DNA of 64,000 bases, taken from SMBSF63 sp034003545. Its GTDB lineage: Bacteria > Chloroflexota > Anaerolineae > Anaerolineales > Anaerolineaceae. The DNA lies in NCBI GenBank assembly GCA_964447155.1, contig CAYURM010000012.1:22560-86559 (forward strand). Direction: 5' to 3'. Shown in pieces: positions 34,064 through 42,516 of this stretch. A model generated the notes under the pieces. It was not told where the DNA came from and did not search any database. It saw only the letters and a program-made list of their open reading frames with translations. Positions within the stretch are counted from its first letter, which is position 1. Every line of letters begins with the position of its first letter. The position numbers were made by a program, and so were the translations under genes.

Positions 34064-34600
34064 ATGCAGCGAATCGCGATCCCCGTTGATAAATTCCAAT
34101 CGCAGAACTATACTCTCTTCTCGGAAAAATGGTTCCTCCTTACCGGCGGAGACTATCAAAAGCATCACTTCAACACCATGACCATCGAATGGGGTTCTAT
34201 CGGAAAAATCTGGCGGCAGCCGCTTGTCCAGGTTTTTGTGCGTCCCTCCCGTTATACCTATCAATTCATGGAACAATACCACACCTTTACCCTGAGCAGC
34301 TTCCCCAGGCAATACAAAGACGCCCTCCTGCTGCTTGGCACCAAGTCTGGCCGCGATGGGGACAAGATCGCTGAGGCCGGCCTCACCCCTGAAGCTGCCA
34401 GCCGGGTCGCCGCACCGGTATTTGCCCAAGCAGAACTCACCATTGAGTGTGTAAAAATCTACTGGGATGACATCGTACCCGCCCAAATGGTCGACGAAGA
34501 AGCATTCAATCGCTACGGGAATCTTCCTGACCCCCACCGCGTCTACTTCGGCAAAATCGTTGCCATTTACGGGACGCACCAATACCAATCCGCCACTTAA
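34064..34600 (+). CDS. flavin reductase-like FMN-binding protein (flavoredoxin type)
   Basis: 178 residues from the ATG at 34064. AAAGGA lies 8 bases before it, while the earlier in-frame ATG at 34055 overlaps that site. The sequence contains NTMTIEWGSIGKIWRQP and VQVFVRPSRYTYQFMEQ, matching the split-barrel flavin reductase/flavoredoxin pattern (normally ..N.mt.sWg......p). It likely binds FMN and moves electrons between NAD(P)H or ferredoxin and small acceptors. Single gene, divergent from zwf. Confidence 0.75.
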   Translation: MQRIAIPVDKFQSQNYTLFSEKWFLLTGGDYQKHHFNTMTIEWGSIGKIWRQPLVQVFVRPSRYTYQFMEQYHTFTLSSFPRQYKDALLLLGTKSGRDGDKIAEAGLTPEAASRVAAPVFAQAELTIECVKIYWDDIVPAQMVDEEAFNRYGNLPDPHRVYFGKIVAIYGTHQYQSAT

Positions 34601-34687
34601 CCCGATTTCAGCCTCACCAGCCTCAAACGCGTTACAATAGAGTTAACCTTAATTCAATGATCGTTTCACGTTCGCAGAGTTCCTGCC

Positions 34688-35695
34688 ATGTATCCAAAAA
34701 ATCCGGATGACAAACCCCTTCTCGAGGTATGGCCCGAATCCATTGATTTTGGCAGTTTTCATCCCAACGCCCCCCTCACCGAACAACCGGCTATCGAAAT
34801 CACCATCACCAACGCGGGCACTGGCATCCTGCAAGGCCGGCTGGTGCCTGCGGTCAGCTGGCTGATTCCCCATCCCATCGCTTTCGTGTGTAAAGCGGGT
34901 GAAACCAGCCGTCACCGCATTCACCTTAGCACCGGCGCGCCAACAGATTCCTATCGCCAGGCATACAGCTTTGAAGAAAGCTTGCTGGTTACCAGCAATG
35001 GCGGCGAACACTGGTTTTCATGTGCTTATCAAAAATCTGCGCAAAATATCATCCCCAATCGTTCCAACCTGCCCTGGTTGCTGATCCCGTCCATCCTGTT
35101 TGCAATCGCCGCGTTAATCTTCTTTTTTGCAATCCGTTCACCAGGTAACGACACCCTCGCTGACCTGCAAGCCAGAGAAGAGGAAAGGATCTATACGGAA
35201 GCCGCCAGCACCCTCTTCGTCGAAATGACCACCACCGCCATCTTTGCCAACGCTGCCCCGCAGGGTGAACCGGCAGCGATTGTCATCGCTCTGCCCACGC
35301 AAGAAGCTACCTCGGAATTTGACCCCACCGCCACCTTCACCCCCTGGCCGCAGCAAAATTTCCCCAACCCGGAACAGTTCATCCGCGACTATTATCAGGC
35401 CATCAACCAGGGTGATTACGAAAAATCCTGGGAAATGTTGTCAAAAGACTTTCAGGAAACCTGCTGCCAGGTGGCGGGCAACGACCCCTTCGTCATCTAT
35501 ACGCATTTTTGGGACAATGTAGAACAAATTACTGTCCTTTCAGCTTATTTGCAGGACTGGAACGCCAACCCTGCCGAAGTGTATGTCTCCCTCGAATACC
35601 AGCACTCCCGCGGCGACACCTTTGAAGAATTTCACCCCTTCTATCTGATCATCAACCCTGCAGGAACCAATCTATTGATTGATCGCGTGGAGTGA
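34688..35695 (+). CDS. membrane-anchored protein with C-terminal NTF2-like domain
   Basis: 335 residues. The N-terminal 120 residues look like a beta-rich domain (GSFHPNAPLTEQPAIEITI, an Ig-like pattern). One membrane helix follows at about 137-158 (LLIPSILFAIAALIFFFAI), then a Thr/Pro-rich linker (FDPTATFTPWPQQNFPNP). The C-terminal 100 residues resemble an NTF2/SnoaL-type domain (FIRDYYQAINQGDYEKSWEM). The C-terminal part should be outside the cell. Similar tails occur on Ser/Thr kinases in this phylum, but no kinase domain is present here. Function unknown. Confidence 0.6.
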   Translation: MYPKNPDDKPLLEVWPESIDFGSFHPNAPLTEQPAIEITITNAGTGILQGRLVPAVSWLIPHPIAFVCKAGETSRHRIHLSTGAPTDSYRQAYSFEESLLVTSNGGEHWFSCAYQKSAQNIIPNRSNLPWLLIPSILFAIAALIFFFAIRSPGNDTLADLQAREEERIYTEAASTLFVEMTTTAIFANAAPQGEPAAIVIALPTQEATSEFDPTATFTPWPQQNFPNPEQFIRDYYQAINQGDYEKSWEMLSKDFQETCCQVAGNDPFVIYTHFWDNVEQITVLSAYLQDWNANPAEVYVSLEYQHSRGDTFEEFHPFYLIINPAGTNLLIDRVE

Positions 35696-35904
35696 TCTCA
35701 ATCCCCTTTTATAATTGTAGTGGCGACTTCAGTCGTCATCCCTGCGTACTCATACATACCATTCCAGCTTCCCAAAATGCCCCGCCACTTTTTACCAACT
35801 GACCTGAAAAACAAGAAATTTCACCCCTTATTTTTGAACCCCCATGAACACGTTAATGGTACACTAGCCATGAACAAAGGATTAAACAGAATAGCGAGGG
35901 AAAA

Positions 35905-37029
35905 GTGAGAAAACGAATTGGTATCTTAACTGCTGGCAGCGACAGCCCGGGCCTAAACGCTACCATCAGAGGACTTGGTAAAGCCGCCCTGGGCACCTTT
36001 GGGATGGACCTGATCGGCTTCGTGGATGGCTTTCAAGGGCTGGTCGAAGATAAAACCGTCGAGATCTTCAGTACCGATCTGTCCGGTATTCTTACCGATG
36101 GAGGCACCTTCCTGGGCACCAGCAGGGACAGCATCCAGGATTACCCTTTGAACGATGGCAGCACAGCCGACCGCACGGATCAGGCCATTGAAACCTTGAA
36201 AAAACATAAGCTGGATGCATTGGTCTGCCTGGGCGGTCATGAAACCCAAATCACCGCCCTTCATCTGCAAAAAAAAGGGGTAAACATCATCGGCATTCCC
36301 AAATCGATCACCAACAACATCCCCCAAACGGACACCAGTGTAGGATTTGACACGGCCCTGGGCGTTGCTACAGAGGCGATAGACCGCCTGCACAGCACAG
36401 CCCATAGTCATCACCGCATCATGATCGTCGAGATCATGGGCCGCCATGCTGGCTGGCTGACCCTCGGCGCTGGCATTGCCGGCGGCGCCGATGCTATTTT
36501 AATCCCCGAAATTGCTTATGACCCCAAACTCGTCGCCCAGGCAATCAACGACCGGCGCAGTTCCGGCAAACGCTTCAGCATTATTGCCGTGGCCGAAAAT
36601 GCCATGTCACTGGACTATGTGGAATTTTTTGAGCACTCCCGAAAAATGAACCACCGCCTGCGCTCCGGTGAAGAGGAAACAAAAATTGACCAGGAACTGT
36701 CCCGCATCGAAAACCAGATCCAGGGCAATACCCTCTTGCTGGCCGACCGGCTGCATGCCTTCACCGGCCTGGATACCCGCATCACCATCCTGGGCCATCT
36801 GCTGCGCGGCGGTACCCCCTCAGCTTCCGACCGCCTCCTGGCAACCCAGTTTGGCACGGCATGTGCCGACCTGATCCAGAGAAAGCAATACGGCGTAATG
36901 ATCGCCAAACAGGGCATGCAGACCGTTCCTGTCCCGCTGGAACAAATTGCAGGCAAAGTGAAGCAGGTTCCCCTTGACGACCCCTGGATCATTGGCGCCA
37001 AACACGTCGGCACCGTCTTCGGGGATTAA
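35905..37029 (+). CDS. phosphofructokinase-family protein with altered active site
   Basis: 374 residues from a GTG at 35905, with GCGAGGG 4-5 bases upstream. The PFK fold is clear: ILTAGSDSPGLNATIRG at the N-terminus, EIMGRHAGW and LGHLLRGGTPSASDR. Three catalytic positions differ from active PFKs. The ATP/Mg site GGDGS reads GGHET (residues 110-114). The TIDND motif reads SITNN (134-138), so the catalytic base Asp127 is Thr136 and Asp129 is Asn138. It may be a regulatory homologue or use an unusual reaction; normal PFK activity looks unlikely. A 12-codon ORF (35870-35908) overlaps the start by GTGA. Confidence 0.75.
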   Translation: MRKRIGILTAGSDSPGLNATIRGLGKAALGTFGMDLIGFVDGFQGLVEDKTVEIFSTDLSGILTDGGTFLGTSRDSIQDYPLNDGSTADRTDQAIETLKKHKLDALVCLGGHETQITALHLQKKGVNIIGIPKSITNNIPQTDTSVGFDTALGVATEAIDRLHSTAHSHHRIMIVEIMGRHAGWLTLGAGIAGGADAILIPEIAYDPKLVAQAINDRRSSGKRFSIIAVAENAMSLDYVEFFEHSRKMNHRLRSGEEETKIDQELSRIENQIQGNTLLLADRLHAFTGLDTRITILGHLLRGGTPSASDRLLATQFGTACADLIQRKQYGVMIAKQGMQTVPVPLEQIAGKVKQVPLDDPWIIGAKHVGTVFGD

Positions 37030-37051
37030 TTTTTCGAATCGCTTAAAAATA

Positions 37052-37076
37052 AGGGACAGGCTCGCAGCCTGTCCCT
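37052..37076. terminator. bidirectional rho-independent terminator
   Basis: Perfect 11-base arms (37052-37062 and 37066-37076) with a 3-base loop, followed by a T-rich run on the plus strand and flanked by an A-run on the left. It separates the convergent PFK-like and NfnAB genes. Confidence 0.85.
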
Positions 37077-37109
37077 CTTTTTTTATCGAATTGCTTTGTG
37101 TAGAAAACG

Positions 37110-39359
37110 CTACACCGTCTGCAAATACGCATCAATTGCCTTAGCCGCCTTACGTCCGGCGCCCATCGCCAGGATGACCGTCGCACCGCCTGTAACGATA
37201 TCGCCGCCAGCATACACGCCGGCTTTGTTCGTCTGCATCGTCTCATCATCCACAATGATATTGCCCCATTTGTTAAAGGCCAGATCTGGCGTAGTCTTCT
37301 GGATGATCGGATTAGAACCGTTTCCCACAGCAATCACGACCATATCCACATCCATCACATATTCAGAACCTTCAATCGGCACAGGACGGCGGCGGCCGGA
37401 ATCATCTGGTTCACCCAGTTCCATCTTCTCCAGTTTCATCCCCTTAATCCAGCCCTTCTCATCGCCGATAAATTCTACCGGATTGCGCAGAAACTCGAAG
37501 ATGATCCCTTCTTCCTTGGCATGGTGAATTTCCTCCAACCGCGCCGGCATTTCCTCTTCTGTGCGCCGGTAGATAATATAAGAATTTCGTGCGCCCAATC
37601 GTTTCGACACGCGCACGGAATCAAGCGCCGTGTTACCACCACCAATTACGGCCACAACCTTGTCCGTGCAATCAAATACCGGGGTGTCATAGTTGGGGAA
37701 CTGGTAAGCCTTCATCAAATTGACCCGCGTCAGAAATTCATTTGAAGAATAAATGCCCACCAGGTTCTCACCCGGCACCTGCATAAAACGCGGCAACCCG
37801 GCGCCAACGCCAATAAAGACCGCATCATATCCCTGTTCCTTCATCAGCTCGTCAATCGTATAAGTTGCCCCCACAACTACATTCTTGCGAAATTCGACGC
37901 CCAGATCGATCAACCCTTGCACATCTTCTTTTACAATCGCTTTGGGCAGACGAAATTCAGGAATACCATAGGCCAGCACGCCGCCAAATTCATGCAGCGC
38001 CTCAAACACGGTCACATCATGCCCTTCCCGGATCAGGTCACCTGCGCAGCTCAGGCTGGAAGGGCCAGAACCGATAACAGCAACCTTTTTTCCGGTCTTG
38101 GGCTTCAATTTTGGTGCTTCCTTCATGCCCATCTCACGCTCGTATGTGGTCACATACCGCGCCAGCGCGCCAATCGAAACTGCATCCCCCTTCCTGGTGA
38201 GAATACAATGCCCTTCGCACTGTTCGGACTGCGGGCACACCCGGCTGCACACTTCTGCCAGCACATTGTCTTCCTTGATGATCCGGGAAGCCGCCACATA
38301 ATCCCGTTCAATGATCTTGTCGATAAATTGCGGAATTTTCACACCCACCGGGCAGCCAGCCACGCACAACGGCTGCTTGCATTGCAAACAGCGCTGTGCT
38401 TCGATTTGCAGCGCTTCTTCAAGAAACCCCAGATTGACTTCATCAAAATTGCGAATGCGTTCCACCGCATCCTGCATGGGCATCTCCTGACGCGGGATCT
38501 TGCGCCGTTCCGCCGGGGTAGGTACCAGTTTTTCCACCTGCAAATCCAGACGGCAGAATGACTCCTCTTCTTCATGGGCATACGCCCTGCCGCGTTTTAT
38601 CAAAATATCAAAATCAACCAGATGACCATCAAATTCCGGGCCATCCACACAAGCAAATTTCGTCTCACCACCCACCACAACGCGGCATCCGCCGCACATA
38701 CCCGTGCCGTCTACCATGATCGTATTCAGGCTGACCACGGTTTTAATGTCATGCGGGCGGGTCACTTCCACTGCAGCGCGCATCATCGCCATCGGCCCAA
38801 TCGCCAGCACATAATCGATCTGTTTGCCGGAGTCAATCAACTCCTGTAATTTTTGGGTGGTGAAACCATGATAGCCGTAACTGCCGTCATCTGTGGTAAT
38901 GTAACATTCGTCACTAACCTGCTTCAATTCATCTTCCAGGATCACATAATCCTTGTTTCGTGCGCCAGTGATTGAGATCACATAATTACCGGCTTCTTTC
39001 AAGGCGACTGCATTAGGATAAGCCACGCCAGTACCTACCCCGCCGCCAATTACCACCACCGTGCCGAATTTTTCGACCTCCGAAGCATGACCCAGCGGCC
39101 CCAGCACATCTTCAATTGATTCCCCCACGGCCATATCACACAATTGCTTTGTACTCTTCCCTGCTGCCTGCACGATCAAGGTGATCGTCCCTGCCTCAGG
39201 ATCTGAATCCACCAGGGTAAGCGGAACTCGCTCCCCATGCTCGTCAATATGCACGATCACAAATTGACCAGGTTTTCGTTTTTGGGCAATGGCCCGATGT
39301 TCAACCTCGATACGTTTTACCGCCGGGGCGATGTATTCAGAAGAGACAATGCGATTCAT
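37110..39359 (-). CDS. fused NfnAB: NADH-dependent ferredoxin:NADP+ oxidoreductase
   Basis: 749 residues from the ATG at 39359 (AAAGGA 7 bases upstream). Residues 1-280 are the NfnA half: an FAD/NAD-binding reductase of the dihydroorotate-dehydrogenase electron-transfer type with a [2Fe-2S] Cys motif (GMCGGCRV, then FACVDGPEFDGH). Residues 290-749 are the NfnB half, like the glutamate synthase small subunit. It has two [4Fe-4S] clusters (CLQCKQPLCVAGCP; CSRVCPQSEQCEGHC), FAD site VIGSGPSSLSCAG and NADP site VIGGGNTALDSVR. NfnAB bifurcates electrons from NADPH between NAD+ and ferredoxin, or runs in reverse. In most organisms these are two genes. Sulfide dehydrogenase (SudAB) is a close alternative name. 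Confidence 0.85.
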   Translation of the reverse strand: MNRIVSSEYIAPAVKRIEVEHRAIAQKRKPGQFVIVHIDEHGERVPLTLVDSDPEAGTITLIVQAAGKSTKQLCDMAVGESIEDVLGPLGHASEVEKFGTVVVIGGGVGTGVAYPNAVALKEAGNYVISITGARNKDYVILEDELKQVSDECYITTDDGSYGYHGFTTQKLQELIDSGKQIDYVLAIGPMAMMRAAVEVTRPHDIKTVVSLNTIMVDGTGMCGGCRVVVGGETKFACVDGPEFDGHLVDFDILIKRGRAYAHEEEESFCRLDLQVEKLVPTPAERRKIPRQEMPMQDAVERIRNFDEVNLGFLEEALQIEAQRCLQCKQPLCVAGCPVGVKIPQFIDKIIERDYVAASRIIKEDNVLAEVCSRVCPQSEQCEGHCILTRKGDAVSIGALARYVTTYEREMGMKEAPKLKPKTGKKVAVIGSGPSSLSCAGDLIREGHDVTVFEALHEFGGVLAYGIPEFRLPKAIVKEDVQGLIDLGVEFRKNVVVGATYTIDELMKEQGYDAVFIGVGAGLPRFMQVPGENLVGIYSSNEFLTRVNLMKAYQFPNYDTPVFDCTDKVVAVIGGGNTALDSVRVSKRLGARNSYIIYRRTEEEMPARLEEIHHAKEEGIIFEFLRNPVEFIGDEKGWIKGMKLEKMELGEPDDSGRRRPVPIEGSEYVMDVDMVVIAVGNGSNPIIQKTTPDLAFNKWGNIIVDDETMQTNKAGVYAGGDIVTGGATVILAMGAGRKAAKAIDAYLQTV

Positions 39360-39512
39360 AAATTTTTCCTTTATTAATAAAAATAATGTGAAACACAAAA
39401 ACACATTTTACATCATACCCTGAAAAAGCAGCAATCGTAAAGATGACAAAACTCTGCTTCTTTGCAAGAATATCTCATATTGTATAGTCAGATTGTCATC
39501 CCGGCTGAAATG

Positions 39513-40136
39513 CGATATGATAAAAACAGCTTTCTCTATTCCCTGCTGCAAAGAGCGCCCATGAAAAAAGCATTCCCTCCCTATCTCACCGATGTTTATT
39601 CCTATCAGGAAAGGTCCAACACTTTCACCATCCCGGTCATTTTTGACTGCTATGATGATCTCTTCAAGAAAATCGACCATTCTCCCATCCTTCATAAAGA
39701 CCTCACCCATGAATTAACCGCATTTCTCATCGAATGTGCGCACGAAATTCCGGCAGGCTGTCAGTTGGAAATTATTATCCACATTCAGCAGGAACACATC
39801 AATCCCGACCAGGAAAACAAAGTAATCACAGCCATTAATAATTATTTTTCCTATTTGGTAAATCGTGAGTCGCAGGACATGGCAAACAAGAAACACAAGG
39901 CGATCAAATATGTCATATTTTCTGCCGCCTTCATCGCCGCAACGGTATTGATGCGCTCTTTCCTGCCTCCCGGTATGCTGGTATCCATGGTCAGTGAAGG
40001 ATTGAATATTGGCGGATGGGTATTTCTGTGGGAAGCCTTTTCAATCAATATCATTTACATGGATAACGCCAATCCTGAAATTCAGACTGCTGCCCGCCTT
40101 TGCCAGGCACCAGTACATTTCACTTACGAAAATTGA
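39513..40136 (+). CDS. hypothetical protein with C-terminal membrane segments
   Basis: 207 residues from the ATG at 39513 (the ATG at 39561 is another candidate). A possible promoter (TTGCAA at 39462-39467, TATAGT at 39483-39488) argues against the longer frame. The N-terminal 130 residues are soluble and alternate strands and helices. Two hydrophobic stretches lie near the end (YVIFSAAFIAATVLM; GGWVFLWEAFSINIIYM). No family was recognised. It is divergent from NfnAB, and its GC content seems lower than its neighbours. Confidence 0.55.
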   Translation, partial: RYDKNSFLYSLLQRAPMKKAFPPYLTDVYSYQERSNTFTIPVIFDCYDDLFKKIDHSPILHKDLTHELTAFLIECAHEIPAGCQLEIIIHIQQEHINPDQENKVITAINNYFSYLVNRESQDMANKKHKAIKYVIFSAAFIAATVLMRSFLPPGMLVSMVSEGLNIGGWVFLWEAFSINIIYMDNANPEIQTAARLCQAPVHFTYEN

Positions 40137-40230
40137 CTTTCAAGGTATGAGGTATAAAGATATTGATTTAATCAGATAATAAGAGTATATTTAGAATAAT
40201 TATCTTATTATTGCAAGAAAGGGCAACCTG

Positions 40231-41130
40231 ATGAAAATGGTCTATATGCTTCTGGTGCACACCAATCCAGACCAAATTGTCCGCCTTGTAAACCGCCTTA
40301 ATACTCCCCAAACCCGCTTTGTGATCCACGTCTCAAAAAATTGTGAGCCAGACGTGTATGAGACGCTGCTCGACGCACTGAAACCATACCCTAACATCGC
40401 CTTCGCAAAGCGCACTGTGGTGAAATGGGGAAATTTTGGCATCATCCGGGCTTTACTCAACTGCTTTGACATGACCTGCTCGCAGGGCTATTCATATGAC
40501 CGTGCCTATATTCTCAGCGGACAGGATTACCCCTTACAATCGAATACCGTCATCCAGCAAACCCTTGCCGGCTTCGGCGGCCAGCAAATCATGGAATATT
40601 TTCTCCTGCCGGACGACATACGCGGCCACAGCAATAACCGCTGGCGTTATTATCATTTCTGGCTGGGCAAGTACCACCTGCACCTGCCGCTGATCCACCC
40701 GGCCAACGTGTTCCTGATGATTGCCTCCTGGTTGACCGCCTTACTGCTGCCCAGAAAAAAAATCCCTTCGGAGATGCAATTATACGGCGGCTCCTTCTGG
40801 AGCAGCTTTACCCCCCAGGCAATTTCTTATTTTCATAACTTCGTATTGAGTCCGCAAGGTAAAAAAACCATTCAGTTTTTCAAATACAACCTTCATCCTG
40901 CTGAAATGTTCCTGCAAACTGTGTTAATGAATTCACCCCTCAAGGACACCATTGCAAACATTAACCTGCACTATGTGAAATTTCCGCCGGAAAGCGGGCA
41001 TCCTGTCTTCTTCACGGCCAAAGACTTTGATGAACTTGCTTCGAAAGACGAACTCTTTGCCCGCAAAATCAACTCCCGCATTGATAACCACATTCTGGAC
41101 CTGCTGGACCAGAAAATCGATACCCGTTAA
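40231..41130 (+). CDS. GT14-like glycosyltransferase (core-2/I-branching type)
   Basis: 299 residues. YILSGQDYPLQSN (about residues 90-102) and LYGGSFWSSFTPQA (about 185) are the two best marks of the GT14/branch family, which forms beta-1,6-linked GlcNAc or xylose branches. HPAEMFLQTVLMNS is a third family-like stretch. It is a cytoplasmic enzyme with no clear signal. The gene lies just outside the minus-strand glycan operon and faces it. Its upstream AT-rich region has a 9-base dyad (40176-40184/40203-40211). It may decorate the surface glycan. Confidence 0.78.
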   Translation: MKMVYMLLVHTNPDQIVRLVNRLNTPQTRFVIHVSKNCEPDVYETLLDALKPYPNIAFAKRTVVKWGNFGIIRALLNCFDMTCSQGYSYDRAYILSGQDYPLQSNTVIQQTLAGFGGQQIMEYFLLPDDIRGHSNNRWRYYHFWLGKYHLHLPLIHPANVFLMIASWLTALLLPRKKIPSEMQLYGGSFWSSFTPQAISYFHNFVLSPQGKKTIQFFKYNLHPAEMFLQTVLMNSPLKDTIANINLHYVKFPPESGHPVFFTAKDFDELASKDELFARKINSRIDNHILDLLDQKIDTR

Positions 41131-41196
41131 AAATCCTGTTTTGCAGGAACGACTTCAGCCGTTATAGAAACGCAGCAAACTCAAATTCTGAGGCCT

Positions 41197-42504
41197 TCAA
41201 TCATAGTCATTCCTACACAGTATCCTTCCCCCTTCCTGCTCTTCCCTCAATCGATCCACCAACCGTTCGGCCGGCATCCTCACATCCCCAAAATGCAGCA
41301 CGTCATCCCTGGCAATCTCGCGCTGCACCACCGCTCCCTCCGCCAGCCCCATCGGCAGTAAATCTTCTCGCTGCACCACATCGGCATTCTCACACTGTCC
41401 ATACAGCATAAATTGTCCAATCCCATCCAGTTTGTCCCCTGGATGCAAGTCCCGCTTGGCCGCCGCCACCACCTCCACCCGCAATGCCCCCTGTGGCGCA
41501 ATGGTCGCATCCCCGTAGAGAGCCGCGCGGGCAATGCTGCCAGCGATTTCCAGATGACACAGATGATACGGCCGAATAAAGCAATACAATGGGCCGTCCC
41601 CCATCTTGTAATAGCGCATAAACTGCTGATGCAGCGCATCATCGCTGACCGCCAGAATAAATACCCCAGGCGCCGGCGCCGCGCCAATCACGTAATCCAC
41701 AATCCCCTCTCCGGCCAGCAGCGTTTCGACATCAAATTGGCTCACCGCTTCTTCCACCGGCGTGCCGGGTGCAGCTTGCAACCCGATCATTCCTCTTTTG
41801 GCTACACGCATATTAGTCGCGTTAGCAATCACCGCCTGCTCAAAAGAGATCTTCGTCCCATCTGCAAATGAAGTTACCATGTGTGCTTTCTGTCCCCATT
41901 GTGCCGCAAAGTTTTTCTGGGTCTCCGGTGTGCGGTAGTGGTCTTCCAGCCCCTTGATATTCCCGCACAACACCGGCCGCATCCCCATCCCCTGAATGAA
42001 GCGGTACAGGTTCATCAGCACACCCGGCTGGTCACCGTCTGCCTCAGTGATCACTACCCCCGCCCGGTCAGCCTTCTGCTTCAGGATGGGCCCCACCGTA
42101 GCGGTTAATTCGGCATTATAGCCAACGACATGCTTACCGTGCGCAATGGCTGTCATCGCCAAGGCGGCCCCGCCTTCAATGCTGGCTGTTAAATCCAGAA
42201 TAACATCAATCTCATCAGACCGCGCCAGCAGCAGGCCGTCCTCTGTAACCACCGGGCGTCCCTGATGGATGAACTCACTCACCTGGCTCACCTTTTCAGC
42301 CACAACAGGCTGTCCCTGCCCGGTGAGCTGATAGGCTTTCCCCGCATCCTCAAGCTGATGGCTGGCAATCGCTGCCACCCGGATCCCGGGCACATGGCGG
42401 ATCAATTGCACCGCTGCCGGCACACCGATATAGCCGGCGCCCACCAGCCCTGCCCGGATGGGTGTACCCGCATCCTCCAACCGCTGCAAATCCCGGTCAA
42501 TCAT
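41197..42504 (-). CDS. SAF-domain NAD(P)-dependent oxidoreductase (homoserine dehydrogenase-like)
   Basis: 435 residues. An N-terminal Rossmann fold has GLVGAGYIGVPAAVQL (about residues 19-34). A central catalytic-like region includes YNAELTATVGPILK and ITEADGDQPGVLMN. The C-terminal 100 residues form a SAF-like domain (PQGALRVEVVAAAKRDLHPG, then AEGAVVQREIARDDVL). Such genes travel with rfbF, an SDR and a C-methyltransferase in surface-sugar clusters, as here. The reaction is not established, but it likely acts on an activated sugar or small-acid precursor. It is 12 bases after the methyltransferase gene and last in this operon. Confidence 0.65.
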   Translation of the reverse strand: MIDRDLQRLEDAGTPIRAGLVGAGYIGVPAAVQLIRHVPGIRVAAIASHQLEDAGKAYQLTGQGQPVVAEKVSQVSEFIHQGRPVVTEDGLLLARSDEIDVILDLTASIEGGAALAMTAIAHGKHVVGYNAELTATVGPILKQKADRAGVVITEADGDQPGVLMNLYRFIQGMGMRPVLCGNIKGLEDHYRTPETQKNFAAQWGQKAHMVTSFADGTKISFEQAVIANATNMRVAKRGMIGLQAAPGTPVEEAVSQFDVETLLAGEGIVDYVIGAAPAPGVFILAVSDDALHQQFMRYYKMGDGPLYCFIRPYHLCHLEIAGSIARAALYGDATIAPQGALRVEVVAAAKRDLHPGDKLDGIGQFMLYGQCENADVVQREDLLPMGLAEGAVVQREIARDDVLHFGDVRMPAERLVDRLREEQEGGRILCRNDYD

Positions 42505-42516
42505 TTTATCCTTTGC

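Noticed and set aside
35720..35869. Longer ORF ahead of the PFK-like gene (start at 35720)
   Set aside because: It starts in a repeat-like sequence; only the last 12 codons are considered, as a possible leader.
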